Source: Cyanobacteria bacterium UBA2566
GTDB lineage: Bacteria; Cyanobacteriota; Cyanobacteriia; Cyanobacteriales; Desertifilaceae
Reading direction: 5' to 3'
DNA: 64,000 nt
Assembly (NCBI GenBank): GCA_002340255.1
Contig: DDLS01000046.1
Span: 57,004-121,003, forward strand
The notes under the pieces: generated by a model
Told to the model about the DNA's origin: nothing
The model's database searches: none
Seen by the model: the letters and a program-made list of their open reading frames with translations, nothing else
Program-made: the position numbers and the translations under genes
Shown here: positions 42,884 to 51,887 of the stretch, one piece after another
Position numbering within the stretch: the first letter of the stretch is position 1
How the letters are laid out: each line of letters opens with the position of its first letter

Positions 42884-44140
42884 CTAAGGTTTAATGGGTT
42901 TGAGCCAATTGTGGGCAAAGTCGATCGCCTCTGCTTGGGTGCTAACCTTGCCTTCAATTTGGGCGATCTGAATTTCGGTTAATAATTGACCGATTAACTT
43001 GCCTTTGGATAGATTAAGGGATTCAATCAAGGTATTACCCGCGATCGGGGGTTGGGGATAAACGACAGGATCGTTGGGATTGAGGAAGCGATCGCACAAG
43101 GGCGCAATCGCCTCCACAGCCACCCCTCTCACCCGTGCTAAGAGCATCAGTGTCGGAAAAACGGAACGGATCGCTTGGAAGAAAAAATACTGGTCTCGCA
43201 AGTCCATCTGTTGCGGGTAGAGGATATTTGGTAAGCGCTGCAAAACGGCGATCGCCGCACGAATTTCAGCACGACTCAATTTCAAGGATTTTAGTTCTAC
43301 CTCAGCTTTTTGGACTTCTGGGGAGATAAACAGAATCAGTTTAGCTAAACTGATTCTATTGGTGGGTTGGCTGGCGAGAATGGGTTGATTAAAGTGTTCT
43401 CGTAATTGAGACCAGCGATCGCTCAATTCCTCTGCAATCCGATCCACCTGATGGACTTGAGTCACCCGCTCTGCACAGCTATGGGGAAACCAACCCGTTA
43501 ACACTCCATCTTTCCAAGCCTTCTCCAGCGCTTCACTTCCCGAATGTAAATTCAGTAAATACCCTAACTCCATCCGTACCCGTTCGGCTGCGACTTGACG
43601 CAACTTTGGTGCTAACCTAATTAGGGTTTTTTGGGTTTCTCGGTCAAGGGTAAACCCCAATTGGCTCGCTTGGCGATAGGCTCGTAGCAGTCTTAGGGGA
43701 TCGTCAGCCAAGTTTTGCGCCGATACCATACGGATGAGTTGGCGTTGTAAATCTTGACAGCCTTCCAATGGGTCTATTAAGGTCTGGGTAAACGGATTAT
43801 AGGCGATCGCATTAACCGTAAAATCCCGCCGCTTTAAATCAAGATGTAGGGTTTCTCCCTCCTGTTGGGCAAAATCTGCTGTGGCATTTTCAAACACCAC
43901 CCGCGCAATTTGCCGCCTGGCATCCAACACCACAAACCCCGCATCATAGAATTTAGCAATCTGACGCGCCGTTTCTACAGCATTTTCCGGCAGCACAAAA
44001 TCCAGATCCAGATAATCCCGTTGCCGTTTCAGCAGGCTATCGCGCACCGCTCCCCCCACTAAACAAGTATCTTCGGGAAGCGATTCTAAATCAAAAGGCC
44101 AGGTTTCTGGACTAAGAGCTACACCAGTTAAGTCAAGCAT
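42884..44140 (-). CDS. cca: CCA tRNA nucleotidyltransferase / poly(A) polymerase family
   Basis: 418 residues. It has a class II nucleotidyltransferase head with VGGAVRDSLL and the catalytic carboxylates in DYLDLDFVLP, then RRDFTVNAIAYN and a neck motif (DDPLRLLRAYR). It adds or repairs the CCA end of tRNAs, or a part of it, in the cytoplasm. Some cyanobacteria split A- and CC-adding between two enzymes, and which activity this one has cannot be read directly. There is no HD domain in the C-terminus. It is a single gene. Confidence 0.92.
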   Translation of the reverse strand: MLDLTGVALSPETWPFDLESLPEDTCLVGGAVRDSLLKRQRDYLDLDFVLPENAVETARQIAKFYDAGFVVLDARRQIARVVFENATADFAQQEGETLHLDLKRRDFTVNAIAYNPFTQTLIDPLEGCQDLQRQLIRMVSAQNLADDPLRLLRAYRQASQLGFTLDRETQKTLIRLAPKLRQVAAERVRMELGYLLNLHSGSEALEKAWKDGVLTGWFPHSCAERVTQVHQVDRIAEELSDRWSQLREHFNQPILASQPTNRISLAKLILFISPEVQKAEVELKSLKLSRAEIRAAIAVLQRLPNILYPQQMDLRDQYFFFQAIRSVFPTLMLLARVRGVAVEAIAPLCDRFLNPNDPVVYPQPPIAGNTLIESLNLSKGKLIGQLLTEIQIAQIEGKVSTQAEAIDFAHNWLKPIKP

Positions 44141-44334
44141 GGTGAATTACAATCTGAACACATTTGGGCAATTTCAAGAAGGAATAGGTTAGATTAGCAG
44201 AGGGATACCAATTCCAGGTAAGTTGCTCTCAGCCAATGGTTAAGCCCAAACCGATCGAGAATTGGTATGAGGAAAGAGGAGCGTGCTTTATCCTTCTCTT
44301 TTTCTATTGTGATGTTTTAGCTTGATGTTGGCTT

Positions 44335-44583
44335 ATGTGCATTTGTGTCAATTGCGAATATGTAGACCGTTGCCTTACCTATCATGCCGTGGAAGGTCAA
44401 CACCAACAACCCCATCTGACGGAAAATCCAGATTTTGAAGCCATCAACCCTGAAATTAATGTCAATATCCGCCACCAGGGAGAGATCATTGAGATGGAGT
44501 GGGATGTGGTCGGATGTGAGAGTTTTAAACAAGAACAGGGTAAATGGTCAAGGTTACGTCCTGGGGAGTTGATTCCCACATAG
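44335..44583 (+). CDS. ycf34: Ycf34 family iron-sulfur protein
   Basis: 82 residues. It opens MCICVNCEYVDRC, with four N-terminal cysteines (2, 4, 7 and 13) that can bind an iron-sulfur cluster, followed by an acidic beta-rich body. Length and cysteine pattern match Ycf34, conserved in cyanobacteria and red-algal plastids and linked to photosynthetic electron flow under stress. Single gene; supports the cyanobacterial origin of the window. Confidence 0.92.
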   Translation: MCICVNCEYVDRCLTYHAVEGQHQQPHLTENPDFEAINPEINVNIRHQGEIIEMEWDVVGCESFKQEQGKWSRLRPGELIPT

Positions 44584-44709
44584 TGTAGACACAGGGATGG
44601 GGAGATGCTCAAGACATGGAGAATTAGACAAGCCTAAATTATTGCCCTGTTCTTCTAGACTAAGCATAGAGCAATAGAAGTCTTAGTTTCCCCATCTCAC
44701 GTCAATCAT

Positions 44710-44813
44710 TAGACTTCTTGCAGAAGTCAGGGAATAGGGAATAGGGAATAGGGGTAAGAATGCAGGATTACTCCATTGCCATTTATTTTCTGCACAATTA
44801 TGCAAGAGGTCTA
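44710..44813. repeat. MITE-like element with 13-base terminal inverted repeats
   Basis: TAGACTTCTTGCA (44710-44722) and TGCAAGAGGTCTA (44801-44813) are inverted repeats with one mismatch, enclosing about 78 bases that include a heptamer repeat. A related half-end (TAGACCTCTTGCA) occurs at 63783-63795. Confidence 0.6.
44730..44750. repeat. Heptameric tandem repeat (GGGAATA x3)
   Basis: Three exact copies of GGGAATA inside the MITE-like element, the reverse complement of the TATTCCC unit seen at 35469 and 47163. Confidence 0.7.
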
Positions 44814-45461
44814 TTTTTGTGATTGGCGACGATTGTAACGTCGAACACTCTTTCTCACATGACTCAGAATATCAATTTTTCTAGGTGCCTCGCTTAGAAG
44901 CATTTTGGGATGTAGTTTTTCTACCCACTTCCGTAGTTCGGGGGAAGTCAGAGGGGCTAGATAATTACATATCTCCTGACATCCTTTAGAAGCTGCGTTC
45001 ATCAGTGCATACTCATTCTGACGACTGATAGCATTGACATCAGCCCCAGACTCTACCAGTTTCTTGACGATATTCATATTACCAACTGATGCAGCCTCCA
45101 TTAAAGCAGTTACTTCTTCATATTCTATAAACCTTAAATTGACATCTATTCCCCTTTCAATCAAGAAGCAGATAATATCTAGCCGCTGATAATGAACAGC
45201 TCTACCGAATATATGTTCGTTTAGACAATCAATTTCTGCACCTGCACTCAACAAGGTTTTGGCAACTTCTAAATGACCCAATGCAACAGCTACTCGCATT
45301 GGACTGCGTCCGTCAACATCTTTTTGACTTAGGTCAGCTCCACTTGTGATGAGGGATTGAACAGTCCTTGAATCCCCTGCTTCTATCGCTTCAAATAATA
45401 CTGATTTTTCAGGCATTTTCTTGAGTGATTGATTACAGATGTTTAACCAATGAGTATTCAT
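44811..45461 (-). CDS. Ankyrin repeat protein
   Basis: 216 residues with about five ankyrin repeats from residue 20 to 180 (for example GRSPMRVAVALGHLEVAKTL, VTALMEAASVGNMNIVKKL, EYALMNAASKGC). The C-terminal ~35 residues are basic. No signal peptide and no enzyme domain, so it is a protein-protein binding module without an identifiable partner. The 3' end coincides with the inverted-repeat end at 44801-44813, so the last codons (ending in SQK) may have been created by the element. Confidence 0.9.
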   Translation of the reverse strand: MNTHWLNICNQSLKKMPEKSVLFEAIEAGDSRTVQSLITSGADLSQKDVDGRSPMRVAVALGHLEVAKTLLSAGAEIDCLNEHIFGRAVHYQRLDIICFLIERGIDVNLRFIEYEEVTALMEAASVGNMNIVKKLVESGADVNAISRQNEYALMNAASKGCQEICNYLAPLTSPELRKWVEKLHPKMLLSEAPRKIDILSHVRKSVRRYNRRQSQK

Positions 45462-45488
45462 CCTAAATTAAGAACAGTAGAGGAATCA

Positions 45489-46901
45489 TTATTGTTCTGG
45501 TTTAAATCCCACTAGGGGAACAAAATCATAGCCGAATCCGGTGAGATCGCCAGGTTGAACTTGTACTAACTGGAGGGCTTGATTGCGATCGCCTGATGGC
45601 AGAAACCGAATAGTTCCCGATGCACCACTGACCTGAAAATCCGGAGCCACCAGAGCTTTCTGGATACTGGAACGACTCGGTTCTTCGCCAGTGAGCGCCT
45701 CTAACAGCGCTTGAGCCGCATCATAGGCTAAGGCAGTGCGCCAATTCACCTGTGCGCTCCATAACTGGAGGCTGCTTTGGGCAAAAGCCGAGTTGGCATT
45801 GGCGACAAAATCCCAAGGGATAGCGACAACCATCCCCATTGCTTTTGCTCGTCCTGCTTTTAAGACTTCAGATCTGTATAAACTATCGCCTCCCAGCAGA
45901 GGTAATTTATGGTTATTAATAATGATCGCATCAAGGGCATCAGGGAATACCGTAGAATCCGAGGCAAGTAAAATCGCCTCAGCACCTTGAGCCATAACCT
46001 CTTCAATCGCTTGACTCGGATTAAACATGAAGCTGGCAAAGTCTATCTCGGTGACCACCTCACCGCCATCCGCAAATAGGGCGGTAGTAAAGCTATCTTT
46101 GAGGGATTGACTATAATTGCTGGTGGAGTTAAAAAATACAGCTACTTTTTGTTTTTGTAGATCTTGAAGTAAATAGCGAGCAAGAGTTGTCCCCGAAAAG
46201 CGATCGCTTGGAACAGTGCGGAAAATATAATTGCCTCTCCCCGATAACTCTACGGAAGTAGACGTAGGAGAAATCATTACCAATTGCCCATTTTCGTATA
46301 CAGAAGCAGCCGCCAGGCTCACCCCACTACTATAGTGGCCAATGACTGCCAAAATGCGATCGTCAGCTACCAGTTTTTGGGCAATCTCAACAGCAGCATC
46401 TGGATTATTCGCATCGTCAGCAATTAAAATCTGTAGGGGAGTCCCTTGAATTCCGCCCTGTTCATTCATCTCTTGTTGCGCTTGAGCTACACCCCGCAGT
46501 AATTCTTGGGCAGCATTCAGTTGGGTGGTAATAGGGACAGATACAGCCAGGGTATAGGCTGTTTGCCCAGCAATGCGGGCGTTGTTCAGATAGATCAGCG
46601 CTTCAGGATCGTTACGATTGATGTTTAAAGAGTCTTCTAAATTGGCGATCGCCTCTTCCCAATTTCCTTGCGCTATCTGAGCGACTGCACTCCGTTTCTG
46701 GAGAGTTGCCCCTTGCGTAATTAACAACCGCTCTCCAGAACTGAGCCACTCCTCTACTTGAAAATCTACCATTTCCGGTGAAGGGGAACTGGCGATCTCC
46801 ACCTCTGTCCGATTCAGAAACCACCATAAACCCAAACCCACTACGCCCAAACACACAATTAGGGCAACAACTAAGATTGGGGTGTCATTCTTTTGAGCCA
46901 T
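45489..46901 (-). CDS. ABC-type branched-chain amino acid/amide binding protein with TPR segment
   Basis: 470 residues. An N-terminal membrane helix (about 9-28) anchors it. A TPR-like segment (GNWEEAIANLEDSLNINRND) lies at ~75-110. From ~120 it is a Leu/Ile/Val-type type I periplasmic binding fold, with LLRGVAQAQQEMNEQGGIQG, VIGHYSSGVSLAAAS, SPTSTSVELSG and AYDAAQALLEAL. It binds a small solute outside the membrane. No permease or ATPase genes adjoin it, so it may be a sensor partner rather than a transporter part. The pairing of TPR with this domain is seen in several cyanobacterial proteins. Confidence 0.87.
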   Translation of the reverse strand: MAQKNDTPILVVALIVCLGVVGLGLWWFLNRTEVEIASSPSPEMVDFQVEEWLSSGERLLITQGATLQKRSAVAQIAQGNWEEAIANLEDSLNINRNDPEALIYLNNARIAGQTAYTLAVSVPITTQLNAAQELLRGVAQAQQEMNEQGGIQGTPLQILIADDANNPDAAVEIAQKLVADDRILAVIGHYSSGVSLAAASVYENGQLVMISPTSTSVELSGRGNYIFRTVPSDRFSGTTLARYLLQDLQKQKVAVFFNSTSNYSQSLKDSFTTALFADGGEVVTEIDFASFMFNPSQAIEEVMAQGAEAILLASDSTVFPDALDAIIINNHKLPLLGGDSLYRSEVLKAGRAKAMGMVVAIPWDFVANANSAFAQSSLQLWSAQVNWRTALAYDAAQALLEALTGEEPSRSSIQKALVAPDFQVSGASGTIRFLPSGDRNQALQLVQVQPGDLTGFGYDFVPLVGFKPEQ

Positions 46902-47063
46902 CTGTTCTCTCCAGAATTCAAAGCAATTAAAAATTAAAGATTAGGTCTGATGCCAACTCTAGCGCTACGCACAGAGACTCTTCATCGATCATCGAAAGCA
47001 AGGATTATATCATTTCTCTATGAACATGCACTATAACTGAGCAATACAACAGAAAAAGTCAAC

Positions 47064-47103
47064 AAAAACAGGGGGAGTTAGTAGATTACCCCTGTTTTTT
47101 TAT
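47064..47103 (-). terminator. Terminator hairpin downstream of ispH
   Basis: AAAAACAGGGG (47064-47074) pairs with CCCCTGTTTTT (47089-47099), and on the minus strand the stem is followed by more T residues. It lies in the 305-base gap 46902-47206, which otherwise holds only a heptamer run and no gene. Confidence 0.7.
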
Positions 47104-47162
47104 AAGGCAATGGGATAACACTATTTATGGATAGTTCAAGAAAAGGACAAAACTGGGTTTTT

Positions 47163-47193
47163 CCTATTCCCCATTCCCCATTCCCCATTCCCT
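47163..47193. repeat. Heptameric tandem repeat (CCTATTC / CCCATTC)
   Basis: About four copies of a CCYATTC-type heptamer just before the 3' end of ispH, of the same family as the runs at 31664, 35469 and 44730. Confidence 0.65.
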
Positions 47194-47206
47194 AGCACAT
47201 AGCGCC

Positions 47207-48400
47207 CTATGCTTTAGCAGCAAAAATCTTTTCTAAGACCTCTTCCACCGCCTTATCCGGAGTAGAAGCACCAGAAGTAATACCGATTACAATCTCACCA
47301 GAAGGTAACCAAGTGTCAGCAATGGCGATCGCCCCATCCAACGGTTTATGTTCAATACGATTATCGGCCAAAATGCGAGCGCCCCCATCAATATGATAGG
47401 AAGGAATACCTCTGGCGATCGCAATTTCTTGTAAATGGGTTGTATTCGATGAATTAAAGCCACCAATGACCACCATCAAATCCATGGATTCTTCAACCAA
47501 GCCTAACATGGCATCCTGGCGCTCTTGGGTGGCATCACAAATCGTATTAAAACTATGAAAATGCTCCGTCAAGGTATCAGGGCCATACTTTTTCATCATT
47601 GTATGTTCAAACAACTTGCCAATCTGCTCCGTTTCACTTTTGAGCATGGTGGTTTGATTGGCAATTCCCACCGCGACTAAATCTCGGTCTGGATCGAACC
47701 CTTCGGAGCAAGCGCGACTAAACTTGTCTAAGAACTCCGTCTTATCTCCCCCATGAAGAATATAGTTACAGACATATTCTGCTTCTGCCCTATTCAGGAC
47801 AATTAAATAGGTTCCTGCAAAGGAACTTGTCGCCACAGTTTCCTCGTGCTTATACTTGCCATGAATAATTGAAGTGTAGCTTTTTTTCTTATGTCTTTCT
47901 ACCGTATTCCAGACCTTAGAGACCCAAGGACAAGTCGTATCCACAATTTTACAGTCCTTGTCATAGAGCTGCTTCATTTCCTGCACGCTTGCGCCAAAAG
48001 CCGGTAAAATCACCACATCTCCTGAGTTCACCACCGAGAAATCTTTAGTGTTCCCTTCAACCGGAACAAATTGCACATTCATCTGGCGCAAATGGTCATT
48101 AACGTCTGGATTATGGATAATCTCATTGGTAATCCAGATCTCTTCGGTGGGGAAATGTTCGCGAGTTTCATAAGCCATGGCTACTGCTCGTTCCACTCCC
48201 CAACAAAATCCAAAGGACTCAGCCAATCGGATGGTTACCTTTCCCTGAGTGAGCGTATAGTTATTCTCGCGCAACTGTTGCACCAGGGGACTTTGATATG
48301 CCGTGTTCATTAACTCAGTCACTTCCTCTTTGTGACCGAACCCTTTGCGATGGTAATTGTCAGATTTTTTGAGCGTGCTAGAAAAGGCTTTAGTATCCAT
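47207..48400 (-). CDS. ispH: 4-hydroxy-3-methylbut-2-enyl diphosphate reductase
   Basis: 397 residues, the longer cyanobacterial/plant form. It performs the last step of the MEP pathway, making IPP and DMAPP. The iron-sulfur cysteines are visible in ESFGFCWGVERA, DTTCPWVSKVW and CDATQERQDA, and substrate-binding residues in GGFNSSNTTHL and GITSGASTPDKAVE. Start ATG 48400 (MDTKAFSS) fits the known N-terminus of this form. Single gene with a terminator-like hairpin downstream. Confidence 0.96.
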   Translation of the reverse strand: MDTKAFSSTLKKSDNYHRKGFGHKEEVTELMNTAYQSPLVQQLRENNYTLTQGKVTIRLAESFGFCWGVERAVAMAYETREHFPTEEIWITNEIIHNPDVNDHLRQMNVQFVPVEGNTKDFSVVNSGDVVILPAFGASVQEMKQLYDKDCKIVDTTCPWVSKVWNTVERHKKKSYTSIIHGKYKHEETVATSSFAGTYLIVLNRAEAEYVCNYILHGGDKTEFLDKFSRACSEGFDPDRDLVAVGIANQTTMLKSETEQIGKLFEHTMMKKYGPDTLTEHFHSFNTICDATQERQDAMLGLVEESMDLMVVIGGFNSSNTTHLQEIAIARGIPSYHIDGGARILADNRIEHKPLDGAIAIADTWLPSGEIVIGITSGASTPDKAVEEVLEKIFAAKA

Positions 48401-48421
48401 GGATTAATGAGTGTCTGTGAG

Positions 48422-49363
48422 TTAGGGATAGCCCTGGCGAGAGTCTAGGTAATGTTGGCTGAACATTTGCATAGCCGTACTCCAAATCAAATAGCCTTGA
48501 TGATTCAGATGTAAGCCATCAGTCGTTAACTCAGCCCGTAGACTCCCTTGTGCAGTTGCAAACAGGGGATATAAATCAAGATAATATACTCCGTGGGACT
48601 GAGCTAGGGCCCAAAGGTGTTGATTCAGTTGGCGAATTCGTTCATTCGAGACCGATAAAAGACGTTCTTTCTGTTCCCAAGTCGCCTGTGGCCCTTGATG
48701 GGGCAAGATAGATTGGATGACCAGTTTTGTCTGGGGGTGATTCCATTTCAGGTCTTGAATAATTTGCTTATGGTTATCCAAGATTTCGCGATCGCTCACT
48801 CCCTTGAGCAGATCGTTAATGCCAATTAGAATAAAGATCGTTTTAGGGTTCGTGCCATCTAAAAGAGGTAAACGGCGATATAACCCCCCAGAAGTTTCCC
48901 CAGAAATCCCCTGGTTAAGCCAAGTTCGTCCAGGAGGTAGCAAGGTTGGAGGAAACCATAAACTAATTGAGTCTCCCGCTAAAATGGATAAATTTTCCGG
49001 TTGTTGAGTCGCTGCAACTTGGGCTTCTCTAGCCAAGAGTTCCACCCATTCTTGATAGGTCAGGTGATGACTCTGAGGTTTATCGGGGGCTGGGGCTGGA
49101 GATGGGGATGAAGATGGGGTTGGAGCTGGGGTAGAACTCTGTTGCACACCCGTCTTCACTGAGACGATCTTGGCCTGAGCAGGGATACCAGAAGGAGTAT
49201 CCGTTATTGGTCGGAGAGATCGCCCTTCGACCGACTCCATCTCACGCTGCCCCTGGATCAGTAATAAAGCTAAGACCACATTGGCAGATAGAGATAATCC
49301 TACCCAAATGGGAATTTTTTTTCTACGGTTGAACACAACCCTACACCGATTCAACAGACTCAA
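48422..49363 (-). CDS. Membrane-anchored SGNH/GDSL hydrolase
   Basis: 313 residues: an N-terminal membrane helix (about 18-38), a Pro/Ser/Ala-rich linker (~70-95), then an SGNH hydrolase domain. Catalytic blocks: Ser in ILAGDSISLW, Gly in LNQGISGETS, Asn in LIGINDLLKG and the Asp/His pair in TDGLHLNHQGY. It probably acts on esters in the periplasm or envelope. It ends 21 bases from the ispH start on the same strand, so it may share a transcript. Unrelated in detail to the tandem SGNH-like genes at 14.6-17.3 kb. Confidence 0.88.
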   Translation of the reverse strand: MSLLNRCRVVFNRRKKIPIWVGLSLSANVVLALLLIQGQREMESVEGRSLRPITDTPSGIPAQAKIVSVKTGVQQSSTPAPTPSSSPSPAPAPDKPQSHHLTYQEWVELLAREAQVAATQQPENLSILAGDSISLWFPPTLLPPGRTWLNQGISGETSGGLYRRLPLLDGTNPKTIFILIGINDLLKGVSDREILDNHKQIIQDLKWNHPQTKLVIQSILPHQGPQATWEQKERLLSVSNERIRQLNQHLWALAQSHGVYYLDLYPLFATAQGSLRAELTTDGLHLNHQGYLIWSTAMQMFSQHYLDSRQGYP

Positions 49364-49405
49364 TTACCAATCCCATGATAGGATCGGACGCTCAACAAAA
49401 CAAAG

Positions 49406-49435
49406 CCGCTAAGGAAAATCTTTAATCCTTAGCGG
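49406..49435 (-). terminator. Terminator hairpin downstream of the ammonium transporter gene
   Basis: CCGCTAAGGA (49406-49415) pairs with TCCTTAGCGG (49426-49435). On the minus strand it is followed by CTTTGTTTTG. It lies 45 bases past the transporter stop. Confidence 0.75.
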
Positions 49436-49480
49436 TTCTCATCAGAGGAAATAACTTAACCTTAAAACACTCTAGAGCAA

Positions 49481-51037
49481 TTAGTCTGAGCTACCTTTAG
49501 AACTAGCCGCCTTCATTGCATCTGCCATTCCTCCACTCCTTACTCCACTGGACTCTTTCAAGAATCCACTGTAAGCTTCCATGCCATGTTCAGCGATATC
49601 CAAGCCTTCAAACTCTTGTTCTGGATGGACGCGGATACCGACTGTTGCTTTGAGCGCTAACCAGAAGATGGTACTAAGCAACACCGTAAAGCCACCAATG
49701 GTTAGAATACCGATAATTTGGGCAATCAGTTGATTGGCCCCACCGCCATAAAATAGGCCAGATTCCGTATTAAACAAGCCAACGGCTATAGTTCCCCAAG
49801 CCCCATTGACCAAGTGAACCGAAATCGCACCCACAGGGTCATCAATTTTGAGAACGGTATCGAAGAATCCAACTGCATAGACCACTAGGATGCCAGCAAT
49901 TAAGCCAATAATCACAGCTCCGAGATAGGACACTCCATCGCAACCCGCCGTAATCCCTACCAGACCAGCCAGAATACCATTGATGATCATCGATAGGTCA
50001 GGCTTACCATCTTTGAGCCAAGAAACAGCGGTAGCTGAAACTCCACCAGCGGCAGCAGCTAGGTTAGTTGTGACCGCAATGTAAGGAACTGCTTCATCAG
50101 CCGCCAGTTGGGAACCGGGGTTAAATCCAAACCAGCCAATCCAGAGGATGAGACATCCCAATGTAGCAATACTCATACTGTGGCCGGGAATCGCGCGGGC
50201 TTGGCCATCTTCATATTTACCCAGCCGAGGCCCTAAGATCGCCGCACCCATCAAAGCTGCCCAACCTCCAACGGAGTGAACGACGGTAGAGCCAGCGAAA
50301 TCAGAAAATCCCGTACCCAGGAAACCAATATCGCTTAACATGCCGCCACCCCAAACCCAGTGACCGGAGATGGGATAGCTAATGCCTACAATCAGTAGGG
50401 AGAAGAGAACAAAGGCGATAAACTCAATCCGTTCTGCTACTGCTCCCGAAACGATCGTGGCAGCCGTTCCAGCAAAGGCAGCTTGGAAAAGGAAGAATAC
50501 CGGAATGGGTAACCCCCCAGGGAATGGGTCAAGACCATAGGTTGCCGGATCGGTACTGCTGAGGAACCAACCGCCACCTCCGATGAAGCCATTACCCGAG
50601 CCAAACATCAGGGAAAAGCCAATAGCCCAAAAGCTGAGAGTTGCTAGGGCAAAGACGATCAGGTTTTTGGAGAGGATGTTGACGGCGTTTTTCTGACGAC
50701 AAAATCCGGTTTCTAACATGCCAAACCCAGCATTCATGAAGATGACCAGGATGGCAGCAATTAAAATCCAAATGGCATTGAGGACTCCTTGGATATATTC
50801 TGGAGACCCAGGTTGGGCAGCTTCTTGAGCTTGGGCGGCCACTTCCCAAATCACCACAATGATTGCGGATAGGGGAATACAGGCGATCCAATTGAGAGTA
50901 CTGCGACGACCCCATAACATGCGTAGGGCGCTCAGTTGGGGCCGTTGCCTCCAAGGCTTATGGCCCAAGAGGTTTGAGAGTTTTTTCGGACTCCCTCCGA
51001 TATCAAGGCGTTGAGTTTTCAATGATTGTCTTTCCAT
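49481..51037 (-). CDS. amt: Ammonium transporter (Amt family)
   Basis: 518 residues from ATG 51037 (MERQSLKTQ). The frame is open to 51148, so the start is uncertain. A signal-like helix (NWIACIPLSAIIVV) comes first, then eleven membrane helices. Family marks: ETGFCRQKNAVNIL, the pore histidines in STVVHSVGGWAALMGA and ISVHLVNGAWGTIAVG, and WIGWFGFNPGS. It conducts ammonium across the plasma membrane. A GTAN8TAC site at 51265-51278 fits nitrogen control by NtcA, as for amt1 genes of other cyanobacteria. The C-terminus (EHGMEAYSGF) is the standard cytoplasmic tail that contacts PII/GlnK. Confidence 0.95.
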   Translation of the reverse strand: MERQSLKTQRLDIGGSPKKLSNLLGHKPWRQRPQLSALRMLWGRRSTLNWIACIPLSAIIVVIWEVAAQAQEAAQPGSPEYIQGVLNAIWILIAAILVIFMNAGFGMLETGFCRQKNAVNILSKNLIVFALATLSFWAIGFSLMFGSGNGFIGGGGWFLSSTDPATYGLDPFPGGLPIPVFFLFQAAFAGTAATIVSGAVAERIEFIAFVLFSLLIVGISYPISGHWVWGGGMLSDIGFLGTGFSDFAGSTVVHSVGGWAALMGAAILGPRLGKYEDGQARAIPGHSMSIATLGCLILWIGWFGFNPGSQLAADEAVPYIAVTTNLAAAAGGVSATAVSWLKDGKPDLSMIINGILAGLVGITAGCDGVSYLGAVIIGLIAGILVVYAVGFFDTVLKIDDPVGAISVHLVNGAWGTIAVGLFNTESGLFYGGGANQLIAQIIGILTIGGFTVLLSTIFWLALKATVGIRVHPEQEFEGLDIAEHGMEAYSGFLKESSGVRSGGMADAMKAASSKGSSD

Positions 51038-51264
51038 GAATTTCTTTATTGGAGAATCACCGCAAAAATCAAAAATTTGGAGATGCAGTTTACTCACTGA
51101 GTAGGTGACAATAGATAGGCTTCCAGCTTTTCGTAGAACCAATCTCATCAGGATGCTGTCAAACTCAATGCCGACTTTAAGGTTTACTTTAAGCTTGGCT
51201 ACTCCTTGAATTGGTTCTGTGAATACGATAGGTAGATTGCATCAATTTCGATGAGTTTATTCTG

Positions 51265-51278
51265 TACTCTAGACTACT
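51265..51278 (-). promoter_or_regulatory. NtcA-type binding site upstream of amt
   Basis: GTA-CTCTAGAC-TAC is a perfect GTAN8TAC palindrome, in the gap between purE and amt. The nearest TAN3T on the minus strand (TATCGT, 51230-51225) is 34 bases away, longer than the usual 20-24, so the -10 is unresolved. Confidence 0.6.
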
Positions 51279-51305
51279 TTTTGAAGATTCTCTTGAAAAA
51301 TTATA

Positions 51306-51830
51306 TTACATACTTTCTAAGTAATCTGCATATCCCAGACGTTCTAATTGAGTTTGTTTATCAATTACTGATTGATTAAGTTGTTGACGATAGGCTTGAA
51401 CAGCTTGCAGTAACTGGGGTTGAGAAGTGGCTAAGATTTGAATCGCTAATAGTCCGGCATTCTGAGCGTTGCCGATCGCCACAGTTGCCACGGGAATTCC
51501 TCTGGGCATCTGTACAATGGAGTAGAGGGAGTCGAGTCCTTGTAGATGGCGAGAGGCTACAGGTACACCAATAACCGGTAAAGGCGTTAATGAAGCAACC
51601 ATTCCCGGTAGATGGGCTGCCCCTCCAGCGCCAGCGATAATGACTTTAATGCCCCGTTCATGGGCTTTATGGGCATAGGTGACCATCCGTTCGGGCGTGC
51701 GATGGGCAGAAACAATGGCTACTTCAGTTGGGATTTGAAAGTCTTCGCAAACGGCGATCGCCGCTTTCATGGTGGGCAGATCGGAATCACTGCCCATAAT
51801 AATACCAACGAGAGGATCGGACATAAGCAT
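51306..51830 (-). CDS. purE: N5-carboxyaminoimidazole ribonucleotide mutase
   Basis: 174 residues. Class I PurE, converting N5-CAIR to CAIR in purine synthesis. Motifs: VGIIMGSDSDLP at the N-terminus, the catalytic His in IVSAHRTPERM, and GAGGAAHLPGM with the second active-site His. A second in-frame ATG at 51824 is also possible. Divergent from the ROK kinase gene, 57 bases apart. No purK is in the window. Confidence 0.96.
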   Translation of the reverse strand: MLMSDPLVGIIMGSDSDLPTMKAAIAVCEDFQIPTEVAIVSAHRTPERMVTYAHKAHERGIKVIIAGAGGAAHLPGMVASLTPLPVIGVPVASRHLQGLDSLYSIVQMPRGIPVATVAIGNAQNAGLLAIQILATSQPQLLQAVQAYRQQLNQSVIDKQTQLERLGYADYLESM

Positions 51831-51887
51831 CAGGTATTGAGATTCAGGATTTGATACGATGCAATATACCGCTTAACGGAGGTCAAA

